Counted from the first letter of the stretch, positions 18,347 through 27,570 are shown. The stretch is 38,282 nt of DNA from a bacterium (GCA_002716725.1 PBBX01000020.1:1-38282); one strand, 5' to 3'. A program made the numbers and translations. The notes: generated from the letters alone by a model not told the origin.

Positions 18347-19297
18347 ATGGAATGGTCAGCGTTTTTATCACTTATTCGAGATAGTAATAGTATTGATACG
18401 AAATATTTTAGTTCTGATATCTCAGAAGATATGTTAGGGCCTATTTTAGTAGCTATGGCCAATACGCGAGGGGGGAATATTATTATTGGCTTTGATAAAC
18501 GCAATTATCACCTTCTTGGTTCAGCAGTAGATGCTGTTTTCGTTACGTCATTAATTGATAATTTTTGTTATCCAAAGCCAGACTTTTCGCTTGATATTTG
18601 TGAAAAGAATGATAAGAAAATTATTGTTATTTCGGTTAAAGCATCGCCCTTAAAACCGTATTATTTTAATAATAAATGTTATGTTTTAAATTCTGAACGA
18701 TCGTCTCTTTCTGTTTTAGAAAAAGATGTTTTACAAGATGATCGTACTAAATTAGATCGTTCTGTTACACCGTCTTTTGGTGATGAAATGGCTTTTTCTG
18801 ATGCTGATATAACACAAAGTGAGGGAGCTGATCAGGTTGATATGAATGTATCCTTATTGGATGATGGGGGTCATTCTAAGGAACAACTACAAGATATTAG
18901 TGATATCACTTCAGAACTCTTAGCCTTACATGATAATACGATGGATACTAATATGGATAGACGTGATGATGATGTGCAGGAGAGTCAATCCTTAGAACCT
19001 AAACTATCGACAGGTGATGATAATCATGATGAACCTGCTAAGCAGTTATCGATGACGGATCTTGAAGACAAAGCCTTAACAAAACGTCAGGAACGTGTTT
19101 TGGATTATTTATCTCAGAATAAATTTATAAAAAACAAAATGTATCGTAGTTTATTTTCTGTCTCTCATAAAACCGCTCATTTGGAGTTAGTTGATTTGGT
19201 TCAACGTCAGTTAATTGTTAGCCAAGGGTCAGGACGCAGCACCTGTTATGTTATTGATGAGACGTGTAAATCATTAGCAGATTTAGTTAGGCATTAA
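18347..19297 (+). CDS. AlbA_2 (Schlafen-like) domain protein with C-terminal winged helix
   Basis: 316 aa. Residues about 20-110 form an AlbA_2 putative DNA-binding domain: 'ILVAMANTRGGNIIIGFDKR' is the family's core strand-turn, followed by 'KKIIVISVKASPLKPYY' and 'KCYVLNSERSSL'. Residues about 125-240 are a low-complexity acidic linker full of Asp, Ser and Gln. Residues about 245-310 look like a winged helix ('LTKRQERVLDYLSQNKF', then 'HLELVDLVQRQLI'). The layout is that of transcriptional regulators, but there is no AAA domain, and the target is unknown. It diverges from purD. The 3' end overlaps thiH tail to tail by 15 bases. Confidence 0.75.
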   Translation: MEWSAFLSLIRDSNSIDTKYFSSDISEDMLGPILVAMANTRGGNIIIGFDKRNYHLLGSAVDAVFVTSLIDNFCYPKPDFSLDICEKNDKKIIVISVKASPLKPYYFNNKCYVLNSERSSLSVLEKDVLQDDRTKLDRSVTPSFGDEMAFSDADITQSEGADQVDMNVSLLDDGGHSKEQLQDISDITSELLALHDNTMDTNMDRRDDDVQESQSLEPKLSTGDDNHDEPAKQLSMTDLEDKALTKRQERVLDYLSQNKFIKNKMYRSLFSVSHKTAHLELVDLVQRQLIVSQGSGRSTCYVIDETCKSLADLVRH

Positions 19298-20392
19298 ACT
19301 TATATCCCAGTCTTTAGTAACAGGGTCTAATTGTTTCTTTTTTAACATGGTTATGATTGATTTAAGGGGTCGGTTATCATTGGTTTGAAACTGTTCTTCA
19401 TAATGGCCTTTTGTGTATCCTGCAGGGGATGTATTGGATTCAGCAGACATGCTTGTAATGCCTAATGGGGCTAAATTATCTCTTAATGTTTGAGATTCTC
19501 TAGTTGATAAGGTTATGCCTAAATCGGGGTAGGCAAGACGAAAGGCTGTGATGAGTTGGGTTAAGTGTTTATCGTTAATGGGATAGGGTTCATGGAAGCT
19601 TCCAATCATGTCTTGAATGCGTGGAAATGAGATTGCAAACTTAATTTTCCAATATTTTTTCATAAGATAATCTAAGTGATTTGCAAGTGAAAAGGCTTCG
19701 TATCGCCAATCGTATAGTCCTAATAATGCTCCGATATTAATTTGATAAAACCCTGCTTTTGCTCCTTTTTCGATGGCATCCAGTCTGTTATTAAAATTAC
19801 GTTTTAGTCCAAATGTATGGTATTTTAAGTATGATTTTTTATGGTAGGTTTCTTGATATAGGGTTAATTTATCAGCCCCTGCTTTGATTAAGGTTTGATA
19901 CTCTTTTTGTTCTAGGGGTTGGACTTCAATTCCTACTGATGAAAAGAGTGGGGTGATGATTTGCAGTGCTTCTTTGAGATAGGGAGTTGATACATGTTTC
20001 GGAGATTCTCCTGTTAGTAATAAAATATGTTTAAATCCTTTTTGTGATAATAGTGTTGCTTCTTGTTTTATTTCATCTGTATTTAATGTTTTCCGCTTGT
20101 ATTTATATTCTAGGCTAAACCCACAATAGGTGCATGTATTAAAGCATTCGTTGGATAAGTACATAGGAATAAACAGTTGCATGGTATTGCCAAAGCGTTG
20201 TCTGGTTATGGAAACACTTTTTTGAGCCAGTGTTTCTAGATAGTTTTCTGCATGAGGTGATAATAAGGTACTTAGATCCTGTGATGAAAATGTTGTTTTT
20301 GTTAAACACGATTTAACCTCTGTTTCGGATTTTAATAACGATTGGCTAACTGTTTTTTCAATTAGGTTATGATTAAATTGTTTGGAAAACAC
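19283..20392 (-). CDS. thiH: 2-iminoacetate synthase
   Basis: Radical SAM enzyme that cleaves tyrosine to give dehydroglycine for the thiazole ring of thiamine. The CxxxCxxC motif is Cys83, Cys87, Cys90 in 'NECFNTCTYCGFSLEYKYKR', the typical ThiH/BATS context, followed by 'LLTGESPKH' and 'NIGALLGLYDWRYEA', also strong ThiH signatures. The 369-aa length is normal. It starts with GTG, sharing one base with the thiG stop (TAGTG), so translation is coupled. Use of ThiH rather than glycine oxidase (ThiO) fits an anaerobic or microaerobic route. Confidence 0.95.
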   Translation of the reverse strand: MFSKQFNHNLIEKTVSQSLLKSETEVKSCLTKTTFSSQDLSTLLSPHAENYLETLAQKSVSITRQRFGNTMQLFIPMYLSNECFNTCTYCGFSLEYKYKRKTLNTDEIKQEATLLSQKGFKHILLLTGESPKHVSTPYLKEALQIITPLFSSVGIEVQPLEQKEYQTLIKAGADKLTLYQETYHKKSYLKYHTFGLKRNFNNRLDAIEKGAKAGFYQINIGALLGLYDWRYEAFSLANHLDYLMKKYWKIKFAISFPRIQDMIGSFHEPYPINDKHLTQLITAFRLAYPDLGITLSTRESQTLRDNLAPLGITSMSAESNTSPAGYTKGHYEEQFQTNDNRPLKSIITMLKKKQLDPVTKDWDISLMPN

Positions 20393-21159
20393 TAGTGTAA
20401 AAAACCTGTTAAAGGAGAGGATGCTTCTGCGGATACTTTCTCAGGAGCGAGACCTGCTAGAAAGGCTTTTCTTCCTGCTATGGTGGCTAGTTTGAAGGCG
20501 CTTGCCATCTCTTCTGGATTTTCTGCTGTTGCAATAGCGGTATTTACTAACACTGCATCAGCACCTAATTCCATTGCTTTGCTTGCATGTGATGGCGATC
20601 CTAACCCGGCATCAATGATAACAGGAATGCTTGCTTGGTCGATGATGATTTTGATAAATGTTTCTGTTTGAATGCCTTGATTACTACCAATGGGAGAGCC
20701 TAAAGGCATTACGGCGGCGCAGCCTATATCTTCTAATCTTTTTGCTAAGATAGGATCGGCATGAATATAAGGAAGTACATGAAAGCCTAAGGTTACGAGT
20801 TGCTTTGCGGCTTTTAAGGTTTCAATAGGATCAGGCATTAAATGATTTTGTTCAGGTGTGACTTCTAGTTTTACATAATCATTTCCTGATAAGGATCGGG
20901 CAATTTCAGCACATCGGACAGCTTCTGTGGCTGTTCGTGCTCCGGATGTGTTAGGAAGAAAGATATATTTGCTTGGGGTGATGATTTGAGTGAAAGGATC
21001 TTTTTTTTGGTTAAAATCAATTCTTCTTACCGCTACGGTGATGATTTTAGATTCAGATGCAATAATGGCTTTTTCCATGGTTTCTGGAGATGAAAATTTA
21101 CCTGTACCTAATAGTAAACGACTTGAAAAGTGTTGATTTCCAATAATTAAATCATCCAT
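20392..21159 (-). CDS. thiG: thiazole synthase
   Basis: Builds the thiazole phosphate of thiamine from deoxyxylulose phosphate, dehydroglycine and ThiS-thiocarboxylate. 'LIIGNQHFSSRLLLGTGKF' opens the protein; Schiff-base Lys97 is in 'YVKLEVTPE'; phosphate-binding loops are 'PLGSPIGSNQGI' and 'IIDAGLGSPSHA', then 'ADAVLVNTAIA'. The 255-aa length is normal. It is first gene of thiG-thiH; thiS, thiF and thiE are not in the window. Confidence 0.97.
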   Translation of the reverse strand: MDDLIIGNQHFSSRLLLGTGKFSSPETMEKAIIASESKIITVAVRRIDFNQKKDPFTQIITPSKYIFLPNTSGARTATEAVRCAEIARSLSGNDYVKLEVTPEQNHLMPDPIETLKAAKQLVTLGFHVLPYIHADPILAKRLEDIGCAAVMPLGSPIGSNQGIQTETFIKIIIDQASIPVIIDAGLGSPSHASKAMELGADAVLVNTAIATAENPEEMASAFKLATIAGRKAFLAGLAPEKVSAEASSPLTGFLH

Positions 21160-21165
21160 AGTAGA

Positions 21166-21171
21166 GTTATA
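21166..21171 (-). promoter_or_regulatory. -10-like box of thiG, leaderless-type
   Basis: On the minus strand TATAAC ends six bases before the thiG ATG, and no purine-rich ribosome site lies between. No TPP riboswitch fits in this spacing. Confidence 0.45.
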
Positions 21172-21217
21172 ATAAACAAAAGGGTTGTCTTCGACAATGT
21201 TGTGTTTAGATTAGTTG

Positions 21218-21255
21218 TTTTTTTTAAAAAAAATTTCTTTTTTTTTCTTTTTTTT
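21218..21255. repeat. A/T homopolymer tracts
   Basis: Consecutive runs T8, A8, T3-C-T9-C-T8. They lie between thiG and the decayed gene region, in a stretch with no gene (21160-21298). They could be promoter-proximal bent DNA or simply relaxed sequence in a degenerating region. The short hairpin TTGTC-TTC-GACAA at 21185-21197 is too far from the T-run to be a clear terminator. Confidence 0.6.
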
Positions 21256-21298
21256 GTTGTATATTTCCCTTTTTTAATATAGGAGATAATATTGATTT

Positions 21299-22350
21299 AT
21301 GAGGACTAGTCAAACTTTTGCTGTTTTACCTTCTATTCCGGAAGATTTTTTCGACTTATCGTCGTTCTTTATCGTTTCAGGATATTCTTTTGCATGGACA
21401 TGGCTTCGTCTGTTCTCATACGTATATTCTTAAGGTGATTAATCGTTCAAGTTTTTCAAGGTTTTTGTTTCATAATTGTGTCCGGAACTTGACTGTTTTC
21501 ACAAAAGAACTCAATGAATTAATGGGGAGGCATTCGGGAAGTCTCCAGTCTATAAAACTGGGACCACTTGTTACTACACTTTTTAAGAACTTAGATGGAC
21601 AGCTTCTTGATTTTTATTTACTTGCTTTTAAAAGGCTCCTCAAGATGCTCAAGCAGAGGTTGCTAAGGTGATTATAAAAGCAATACCCGGTGATGTTAAG
21701 TTAGCGGTTGCTAAATCCATTATACAAGCAACACCCCATGATGCTAAAGCAGCGGTTTCTGAAGCTGTTAAAGAAGCTGTTCCTATGGATGATAAAGAAG
21801 AGATTATATAAGTGATTGATGATTTTTCTAGCGTTACTAGTGTGGATAATAGTGTTCAAGAGTATATTTTATCTGCTTATCAGGATACAAAGATGTTTGA
21901 GTATTTAAGAATAGTATGTATGTTGAGATCTTTATGTTACAAGATGGATGAGGTTAATTCTCAGAGTAAGTCTTTAGATCGATCCACTTTGCTCAAACAA
22001 TTGACTATACGCACAAATGCTTTAGAGGCGATATTTTTTGGTGTCTTTTTACAAATGATTGGTGTCGATCCTAAAACGAATATAGAAGACTTAATCAACG
22101 TTGCTGATGTAGACTATCGGGTTAGTAAGGATGTTCTCCAAAAAAATCTTCAACGGTGTACAACATCTTGTATATTTTGCAGTGTTTAAATGACAACAAA
22201 GAACAGTCTCAATGTAACCGTAATAAAATCAGAGGCTTTCTTGCAAGACAACATGAACAATGTCGTCGTATAGAAGGTGATTATTCGAGTCCTTTCTGTA
22301 ATTTGTCAGCATGGGTGATGAACGTGTGTTGTATTCATGTGAAAGATTAG
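21299..22350 (+). pseudogene. decayed gene related to the right-edge repeat protein
   Basis: No intact gene exists here, but pieces of coding sequence are visible in two frames. From ATG 21299 a frame runs 44 codons. A different frame stays open at about 21318-21671. The first frame then reopens with 'APQDAQAEVAKVIIKAIPGD' and a second copy 'VKLAVAKSIIQATPHDAKAA', meets TAA (21809-21811), and continues in the same frame to 22189 with 'TIRTNALEAIFFGVFLQM'. The 'AQAEVAK' and 'VxAxPxxA' repeats match the partial protein at 37287-38282 (which has 'PPKAQAEVAKSLMQG'), and the later 'IR.N...FFG' resembles that protein's C-terminal part. Stops and frameshifts make an inactivated paralogue the best reading. 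The rest of the region to 22376 holds nothing I recognise. Confidence 0.6.
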
Positions 22351-22376
22351 TTTTTTGAATAGTAGGGTGGGGTTAT

Positions 22377-23429
22377 TTAATGGTTTTCAAAGTACGATCT
22401 TATTTTGTTAGGATCTTTGGTTTTGTGTAAGGCTAGCATTAATAAAATGCGTGCTTTTTGAGGTGATAGATTGTTTGAGGATACAAATTCTAGATATTTA
22501 TCATTTATTTCACTTCCTATTGTGCTATATAAAGGGGCGCCTATGTTTCGGGTACTTCTTACGATTTGAATATTATTTTTTTGTAGTTTTTTTAAGATAG
22601 CTATGTTTTTTTTAGAAATATTTCCAGACCCGACGCCTGCAATGATGAGGCCGTTTACTTTATTTTTTAAATTTGCACTTAATCCTCCGGAATAGGCATA
22701 GGCAATGTCTACTGTTGGAAGATCCTCAATGGTTTTGATATCAAATTCAGAATATAGAGTATGTTTTTTAATGCTTGCTGTATGAAAATCAATAATTTCG
22801 TTATGGACATAACCAAGAATTCCAATTTCAGAGCTTTCGAGTGCATCTAAACTATGGTTATAGTTTTTTTGTATTTGTCTGGCGCTAATAATTTTTCCGT
22901 TTGCTACTACTAGGACCCCTTTATTTGATGCATTTGGATGGGTTGCGACTCGTATAGAATCAATTAAATTTTGAGTGCTATCAGATGAAGGATGTAATGC
23001 GGCTCGTATAGCACCTGTAATAATAATGGGTTTTTTTGTTTTTATGGTTAAATTTAAGAAATATGCCGTTTCTTCTAAGGTGTCTGTTCCATGTGTAATA
23101 ATAACGGCATCATTGGTTATATTATTGACTGCTTTATCTACTTCTTTTGCTAGTTTAATCCAATGTTCTGTTGTAATTTCTTGACTTGGTATATTAAATA
23201 ATTCTTTAAATTTAATGTCTGCTAATTCTAATATTTCAATATTTCCTGCAACTAATGTTTCGGCACTACGTGATGATAATTTAAATTTTCCTGATAAGGC
23301 ATCTTTTTGTGTTCCTGTTATAGCACCACCCATTGTGATTAATTGGATGGTTTTAAGTTCTGCAACAAGAGGCTTACAAAATAATAAACTTGCGATTATG
23401 TATAGTGCTATTACATGCTTTAGTTTCAT
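22377..23429 (-). CDS. periplasmic type II L-asparaginase homologue with altered active site
   Basis: 350 aa with a signal peptide (residues 1-23, 'SLLFCKPLVA'). It aligns along its whole length with E. coli AnsB: 'ITHGTDTLEETAYFL' (Thr115-Asp116 = Thr89-Asp90), 'RQIQKN' (Lys188 = Lys162), 'GVGSGN', and the ending 'SPQKARILLMLALHKTKDP'. The first catalytic motif, normally TGGTIAG, reads 'MGGAITG': the nucleophile Thr12 position is Ala36, and the residue 13 further on, normally Tyr25, is Phe49. Both first-triad residues are therefore replaced. The enzyme may be inactive, slow, or used for something else. The gene is otherwise intact, so it is not simply decaying. It is monocistronic and divergent from the DUF457 gene. 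Confidence 0.9.
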   Translation of the reverse strand: MKLKHVIALYIIASLLFCKPLVAELKTIQLITMGGAITGTQKDALSGKFKLSSRSAETLVAGNIEILELADIKFKELFNIPSQEITTEHWIKLAKEVDKAVNNITNDAVIITHGTDTLEETAYFLNLTIKTKKPIIITGAIRAALHPSSDSTQNLIDSIRVATHPNASNKGVLVVANGKIISARQIQKNYNHSLDALESSEIGILGYVHNEIIDFHTASIKKHTLYSEFDIKTIEDLPTVDIAYAYSGGLSANLKNKVNGLIIAGVGSGNISKKNIAILKKLQKNNIQIVRSTRNIGAPLYSTIGSEINDKYLEFVSSNNLSPQKARILLMLALHKTKDPNKIRSYFENH

Positions 23430-23524
23430 TCTTTATTTGATTTCCCAATCGTAGTACTTTTTAAACGTATTGATATATTTTTTGTAGCTGCTAAATATAA
23501 ATTATTATATGATACTAGGTTTAT

Positions 23525-24529
23525 ATGGATTCTATTACGCAACTTGTATTAGGTTGTGCTGTGGCTTATGTTGTAGCAGGTAAACAATTAGGGAAACGTT
23601 CACTGTTGATAGGAGCAATTGCTGGTACCTTTCCTGATTTGGATAGTATTCCGTTATCGTTATTTAATGATGACTTTTTGATGCTTAAATATCATCGTGG
23701 TGTAACTCATTCATTACTTTTTTGTTTGTTTTTTCCATTTTTACTTGCCTATTTAACACGATTGTTTACACAAAGGGTTTCATTTAAAGTATGGTATTGG
23801 GTATATTTTTGGGTTTTTTTAACACATACAGTATTAGATTGTTTTACGAGTTGGGGAACTCAGTTATTTTGGCCTTTAGCACCTCGGGTAGCCTTTAATT
23901 CTATTTTTATTATTGATCCTTTATATACCATTTGGATAATACTTGCTGTAGGCGTGTGTTTATTTAAATCAGTGTCAAAACGATATCTTACTATTATGAA
24001 AATGAGTTTATTGGTTAGTTCTGTTTATTTATTACTTACTTTGGGGGTTAAATGGAAAATATATTATGATTTTAAAGCTTATTTTGCCTATCATAATATC
24101 GATTATTCTAAGATGATGACACGACCCACGCCGTTTAATATTGTTTTATGGTCGGCTACTGTTAAAACTGAGACGGGTTTTTATGTTGCTTTACGTTCTT
24201 TATTTGATACATCTCAGCAAGAACAACCGTTGTTTATTGAAAATCCAAGGGTTGATGAATCGTTGTTTATGGATAAGCGGAGTCATTTTGTTCGTTTTGT
24301 AACCAATGGGTTTTATAAGGCTTCTTATTCCAATACAGGGCTTAATATTCATGATTTACGTTTTGGTAGCATGGCAAACCTTCTTGATTCAGCACCACAA
24401 TTTTTATTTACGTATCGATTAAGTCGGCCGATAGATCATCATCATACAAAGGTTGTGATCCAAAATCCGGTGGTATCGGATACAAAATTGCTATTTAAGC
24501 GTCTTTGGATACGCTTAAAAGGTGTTTAG
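23525..24529 (+). CDS. DUF457/YdjM-type membrane-bound metal-dependent hydrolase
   Basis: 334 aa. The N-terminus 'MDSITQLVLGCAVAYVVAGK', then 'GAIAGTFPDLDSIP' and 'KYHRGVTHSLLF' hold the His/Asp metal-binding pattern of the YdjM (DUF457) family; 'HTVLDCFTSWGTQLFWP' is its third conserved block. Four or five hydrophobic helices span about 20-185; a soluble C-terminal part of about 150 residues follows, as in the longer members. Its biochemical role is not established. Extended -10-like TGaTACTAG (23510-23518) ends six bases before the ATG. Confidence 0.85.
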   Translation: MDSITQLVLGCAVAYVVAGKQLGKRSLLIGAIAGTFPDLDSIPLSLFNDDFLMLKYHRGVTHSLLFCLFFPFLLAYLTRLFTQRVSFKVWYWVYFWVFLTHTVLDCFTSWGTQLFWPLAPRVAFNSIFIIDPLYTIWIILAVGVCLFKSVSKRYLTIMKMSLLVSSVYLLLTLGVKWKIYYDFKAYFAYHNIDYSKMMTRPTPFNIVLWSATVKTETGFYVALRSLFDTSQQEQPLFIENPRVDESLFMDKRSHFVRFVTNGFYKASYSNTGLNIHDLRFGSMANLLDSAPQFLFTYRLSRPIDHHHTKVVIQNPVVSDTKLLFKRLWIRLKGV

Positions 24530-24561
24530 AATGGTATTTGTATTTTATGCTTAAGGCTATG

Positions 24562-25251
24562 ATGGATAGACCTTCTTTAGAGACTCAACAGCATGATCGT
24601 AAAGCGGTTATCTTTGGTAGTTCAGGGTTAGTGGGACGTTATTTACTGGATTTATTATTACAGGATTCGTTTTATTCTAAGGTGTATGTTGTTGTGAGGA
24701 CGTTAACTGGTTTAAATCATCCTAGTTGTGAAGAACATATTATTGATTTTGATTGTTTGGATGAGTATCGATTTTTATTTGATGTGGATGATGTGTATTG
24801 TTGTTTAGGAACAACGATTAAACAAGCAAAAACGGTAGAGCAGTTTCGTCGTGTGGATTATGAGTATCCTGCAACTATTGCACGGTTAGCTCAGGAAGCT
24901 GGGGTTAAGCAGCTGGCTATTGTTTCATCTGTGGGTTCGGATGCTTGCTCACGAAATTATTATCTGGCAACAAAAGGAAAACTAGAACAGTATTTGAGAT
25001 CTTTAATGGGTTTAACTGTACTTGTTTTTAAGCCAGGCCTTTTGTTAGGTAAACGAAAACAGTTTCGGTTAGCTGAATATATAGGTAAGCTTGTTTTTCC
25101 ATTGTTATCGATTTTCTTAATTGGGTCATTATCTCGTATGAAAGCTATAGCTGCTCAAGATGTTGCTAAGGCAATGTTTCATAGTATTCAGTATCCTAGT
25201 GATACCTTAGATTTTTATTATGATGATATGAAATTGGCAGGAAATAAATAG
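24562..25251 (+). CDS. NAD(P)-binding Rossmann protein, TIP30/YwnB-like
   Basis: About 229 aa. The Rossmann motif 'AVIFGSSGLVGRYLLDLLL' is near the N-terminus; 'VYCCLGTTIKQAKTVEQFRR' and 'VDYEYPATIARLA' are characteristic of the HTATIP2/TIP30-like short-chain oxidoreductase group; 'IVSSVGSDACS' and 'YYLATKGKLEQYL' supply the catalytic-like Ser, Tyr and Lys region, then 'VFKPGLLLGKR'. Substrate is unknown. In-frame ATGs lie at 24547, 24559 and 24562; AAGG (24551-24554) best suits 24562. It follows the DUF457 gene closely, so the two are probably one operon. Confidence 0.8.
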   Translation: MDRPSLETQQHDRKAVIFGSSGLVGRYLLDLLLQDSFYSKVYVVVRTLTGLNHPSCEEHIIDFDCLDEYRFLFDVDDVYCCLGTTIKQAKTVEQFRRVDYEYPATIARLAQEAGVKQLAIVSSVGSDACSRNYYLATKGKLEQYLRSLMGLTVLVFKPGLLLGKRKQFRLAEYIGKLVFPLLSIFLIGSLSRMKAIAAQDVAKAMFHSIQYPSDTLDFYYDDMKLAGNK

Positions 25252-25277
25252 TAATAATGGTAAGTTGTTTTTATTTT

Positions 25278-27527
25278 TTAGTTTAAAAATGATTGGATGG
25301 ATAATGTTTTGGTTAGTTTGATAATGATTGCGCCTGCCTGATCGGTACGCCAGATTTTTCCATAGTGTTTTAGTCTTGATATGACAGATGGATGTGGGTG
25401 ATTATAACGATTGTTTTTTCCGGCTGATATAATGGAATGGGCTGGGTTTATAGCCTTTAAAAAAATTTTACTTGATGATGTTTTGCTTCCGTGATGGCCT
25501 ACTTTTAAAAGTGTGCTTTTTAGATTATGAGAATTATTTTTTAGCAAGCTATATTCTGTTTTTTCTTCGATATCGCCTGTAAATAACATCGAGTAGGGAG
25601 CTTTACTGACTTTAAAGATGAGTGATTGGTTGTTTTTGCTAATCGAAGGATGGTTGTTACAATTATTTAGAAAGGTTATGTTAAGATCATGATAGATTAG
25701 CTGATCGTTATGGCACAGTGATTGTGTGAGGGTGTCTTTTGGAAGTGTAATGTTATGTTTTTTTAGATACGTCATTAAGTTGCCATTATGAATAATGGTT
25801 TTTATCGGAATAGTTTCTAATAAGCTACTTAAATTACCAACATGGTCTTGATCAAAATGTGTTAGTATCAGTAGATCTAGTGTTCGAATCCCATAATAAC
25901 GTAATGCGGGAAATAAAACGCTGTGAGGTATGGATCCTAAGTATTTGTCATAAGGCGGGCCTGTATCAATTAAACAAGATAGGTGATTGGTTTTAATGAT
26001 GGTTGCATCACCTTGTCCTATATTAAGTTGTGTGATTATGACCGTGTTTTTATAGTGAAAATAATAGCTGTTTATTCCAATTAAAATTAGGCATGTGCAG
26101 CTATAGCATTTTGTTTTAAAGGATAACGTTGTTTTAAAACAAATCCAGGATGCTATTACAAATAATACAGTAACCATATTATGTTGACTAATAGGAATTT
26201 CTGAAAGTGGTATTTTGATTACCCAGTTACTGATGATTATTATAATTTCAATAGAAATCCATGATAGTTGATGAAGAAGATAGGCTAATGGAAAAAAGAT
26301 CATTCCTATTAGTGTTGCTGTAAATCCAATGATGACGGTGTATTCAATTAGTTGGATTAAGATTATGTTTGATATCAGTGAGCCTAACGGCAATGATTGA
26401 AATTTAATGATTAGTATGGGCGTTGTAAATAACCAGGGAGCAATGCCTATGGATAGTATTTCTTTTAATGGTATTGGTAGAGAGTGAGGAAGTTGTTTTT
26501 TTACTAATTCTGAACCAAATACAAGAGAAAATGTTGCTAAAAATGATAAGATAGCACCTGTTTTATAGATTACGAATGGATCTAGGATAATCATTATTAG
26601 GCCTGTCATACTAATCACATGTAACGGAGAGGACCTGTAGCCAAATCCAAATTTAAGGATAAATAGTATGTGTGCCATTAATATGGCTCGTAATACGGAG
26701 GCGCCTCCTCCTGTTAGAATATAAAAGAAGATGCTGATAGGAATTAGATAGTATAGTTGATAGTGTCGAACAATTCCCAGCCAATTTAAGACAATATGAC
26801 ATAGACCTAGTATGAGTGAAACCTGTGAACCAGAGACAACAATTGCGTGTATTAAGCCTGCTTTTTTAAACCGTTGTTTGCTGGCATAATCAAGTTCAGA
26901 ATAATTTTCTCCAAAAATAAGTGCTGAATAAATGGTTGCATGGGGGTTTTTCATGCTTTTTGTATGCTGGTTTTTAATATGCTTTTTTAGTACATAACTA
27001 GCCTTATTCAGACTAAATAAGGATTGTTTTTTAATGATTTTTAATGATTTTATGTAAATATGTCCTAGTTTTTTGTGGTGAATAGCATATTTCAGGTTGT
27101 TATATTGGCCAGGATTGCTTGCTAAGCTTGGTTGTGTGTAATGTCCTGTAATATGTATGATATCATCAAGACCTAACGTGTTTGTATGATGTTTTGGTAA
27201 AAACCCCGTTAGGCTGTAACCATTTTTTGTTTTGATGATTACTTTCTTGTTATAGAGATAGATTATTTTTCCGGTAAATGATGTATGAGGTGATGATGGA
27301 TATGTTTTAATTTCTGATAAGCGTTTTGTTGTTTGTATGGATAGATAACTGTTTATACTAATGATTCCCATGATTAAGACTATGCATATAAATCGATTAT
27401 TATTTTTTTTTGTAAGTCCCATAAAGGTGATTCCTATTATAATAATGGTTAAATATAAGTTTTTGTCTAAGCATGATAACAGGGTGATTAACAGTCCAAT
27501 TGGGAATAAGAAGTAGTCTGTTTTCAT
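25278..27527 (-). CDS. comEC: ComEC/Rec2 DNA-uptake channel protein
   Basis: Inner-membrane channel that moves single-stranded DNA into the cell during natural transformation. 749 aa with all three regions: an N-terminal OB-like extracytoplasmic part (about 50-160), a multi-helix competence domain ('LIHAIVVSGSQVSLILGL' is the hallmark) at about 215-465, and a C-terminal metallo-beta-lactamase domain with 'LNIGQGDATII', 'CLIDTGPP', 'LTHFDQDHVGN' and 'LKVGHHGSKTS'. Full length implies that a working uptake system is possible; comEA, comFC and pilus genes are not here. Extremely rich in Ile, Leu, Lys, Asn. Divergent from the HMA/mla operon. Confidence 0.95.
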   Translation of the reverse strand: MKTDYFLFPIGLLITLLSCLDKNLYLTIIIIGITFMGLTKKNNNRFICIVLIMGIISINSYLSIQTTKRLSEIKTYPSSPHTSFTGKIIYLYNKKVIIKTKNGYSLTGFLPKHHTNTLGLDDIIHITGHYTQPSLASNPGQYNNLKYAIHHKKLGHIYIKSLKIIKKQSLFSLNKASYVLKKHIKNQHTKSMKNPHATIYSALIFGENYSELDYASKQRFKKAGLIHAIVVSGSQVSLILGLCHIVLNWLGIVRHYQLYYLIPISIFFYILTGGGASVLRAILMAHILFILKFGFGYRSSPLHVISMTGLIMIILDPFVIYKTGAILSFLATFSLVFGSELVKKQLPHSLPIPLKEILSIGIAPWLFTTPILIIKFQSLPLGSLISNIILIQLIEYTVIIGFTATLIGMIFFPLAYLLHQLSWISIEIIIIISNWVIKIPLSEIPISQHNMVTVLFVIASWICFKTTLSFKTKCYSCTCLILIGINSYYFHYKNTVIITQLNIGQGDATIIKTNHLSCLIDTGPPYDKYLGSIPHSVLFPALRYYGIRTLDLLILTHFDQDHVGNLSSLLETIPIKTIIHNGNLMTYLKKHNITLPKDTLTQSLCHNDQLIYHDLNITFLNNCNNHPSISKNNQSLIFKVSKAPYSMLFTGDIEEKTEYSLLKNNSHNLKSTLLKVGHHGSKTSSSKIFLKAINPAHSIISAGKNNRYNHPHPSVISRLKHYGKIWRTDQAGAIIIKLTKTLSIQSFLN

Positions 27528-27570
27528 GGTATATAATTTTTATATTAAATAAATATAACGTAAAAATTAT

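Noticed and set aside
21185-21197. Hairpin TTGTC-TTC-GACAA near a T-run, as a terminator
   Set aside because: The stem is only five pairs and the T-run starts about 20 bases later, too far for an intrinsic terminator.
22156-22350. 64-codon open frame (+ strand)
   Set aside because: It is in a different frame from the coding remains here and is Cys-rich with no family resemblance, so it is treated as part of the decayed region.
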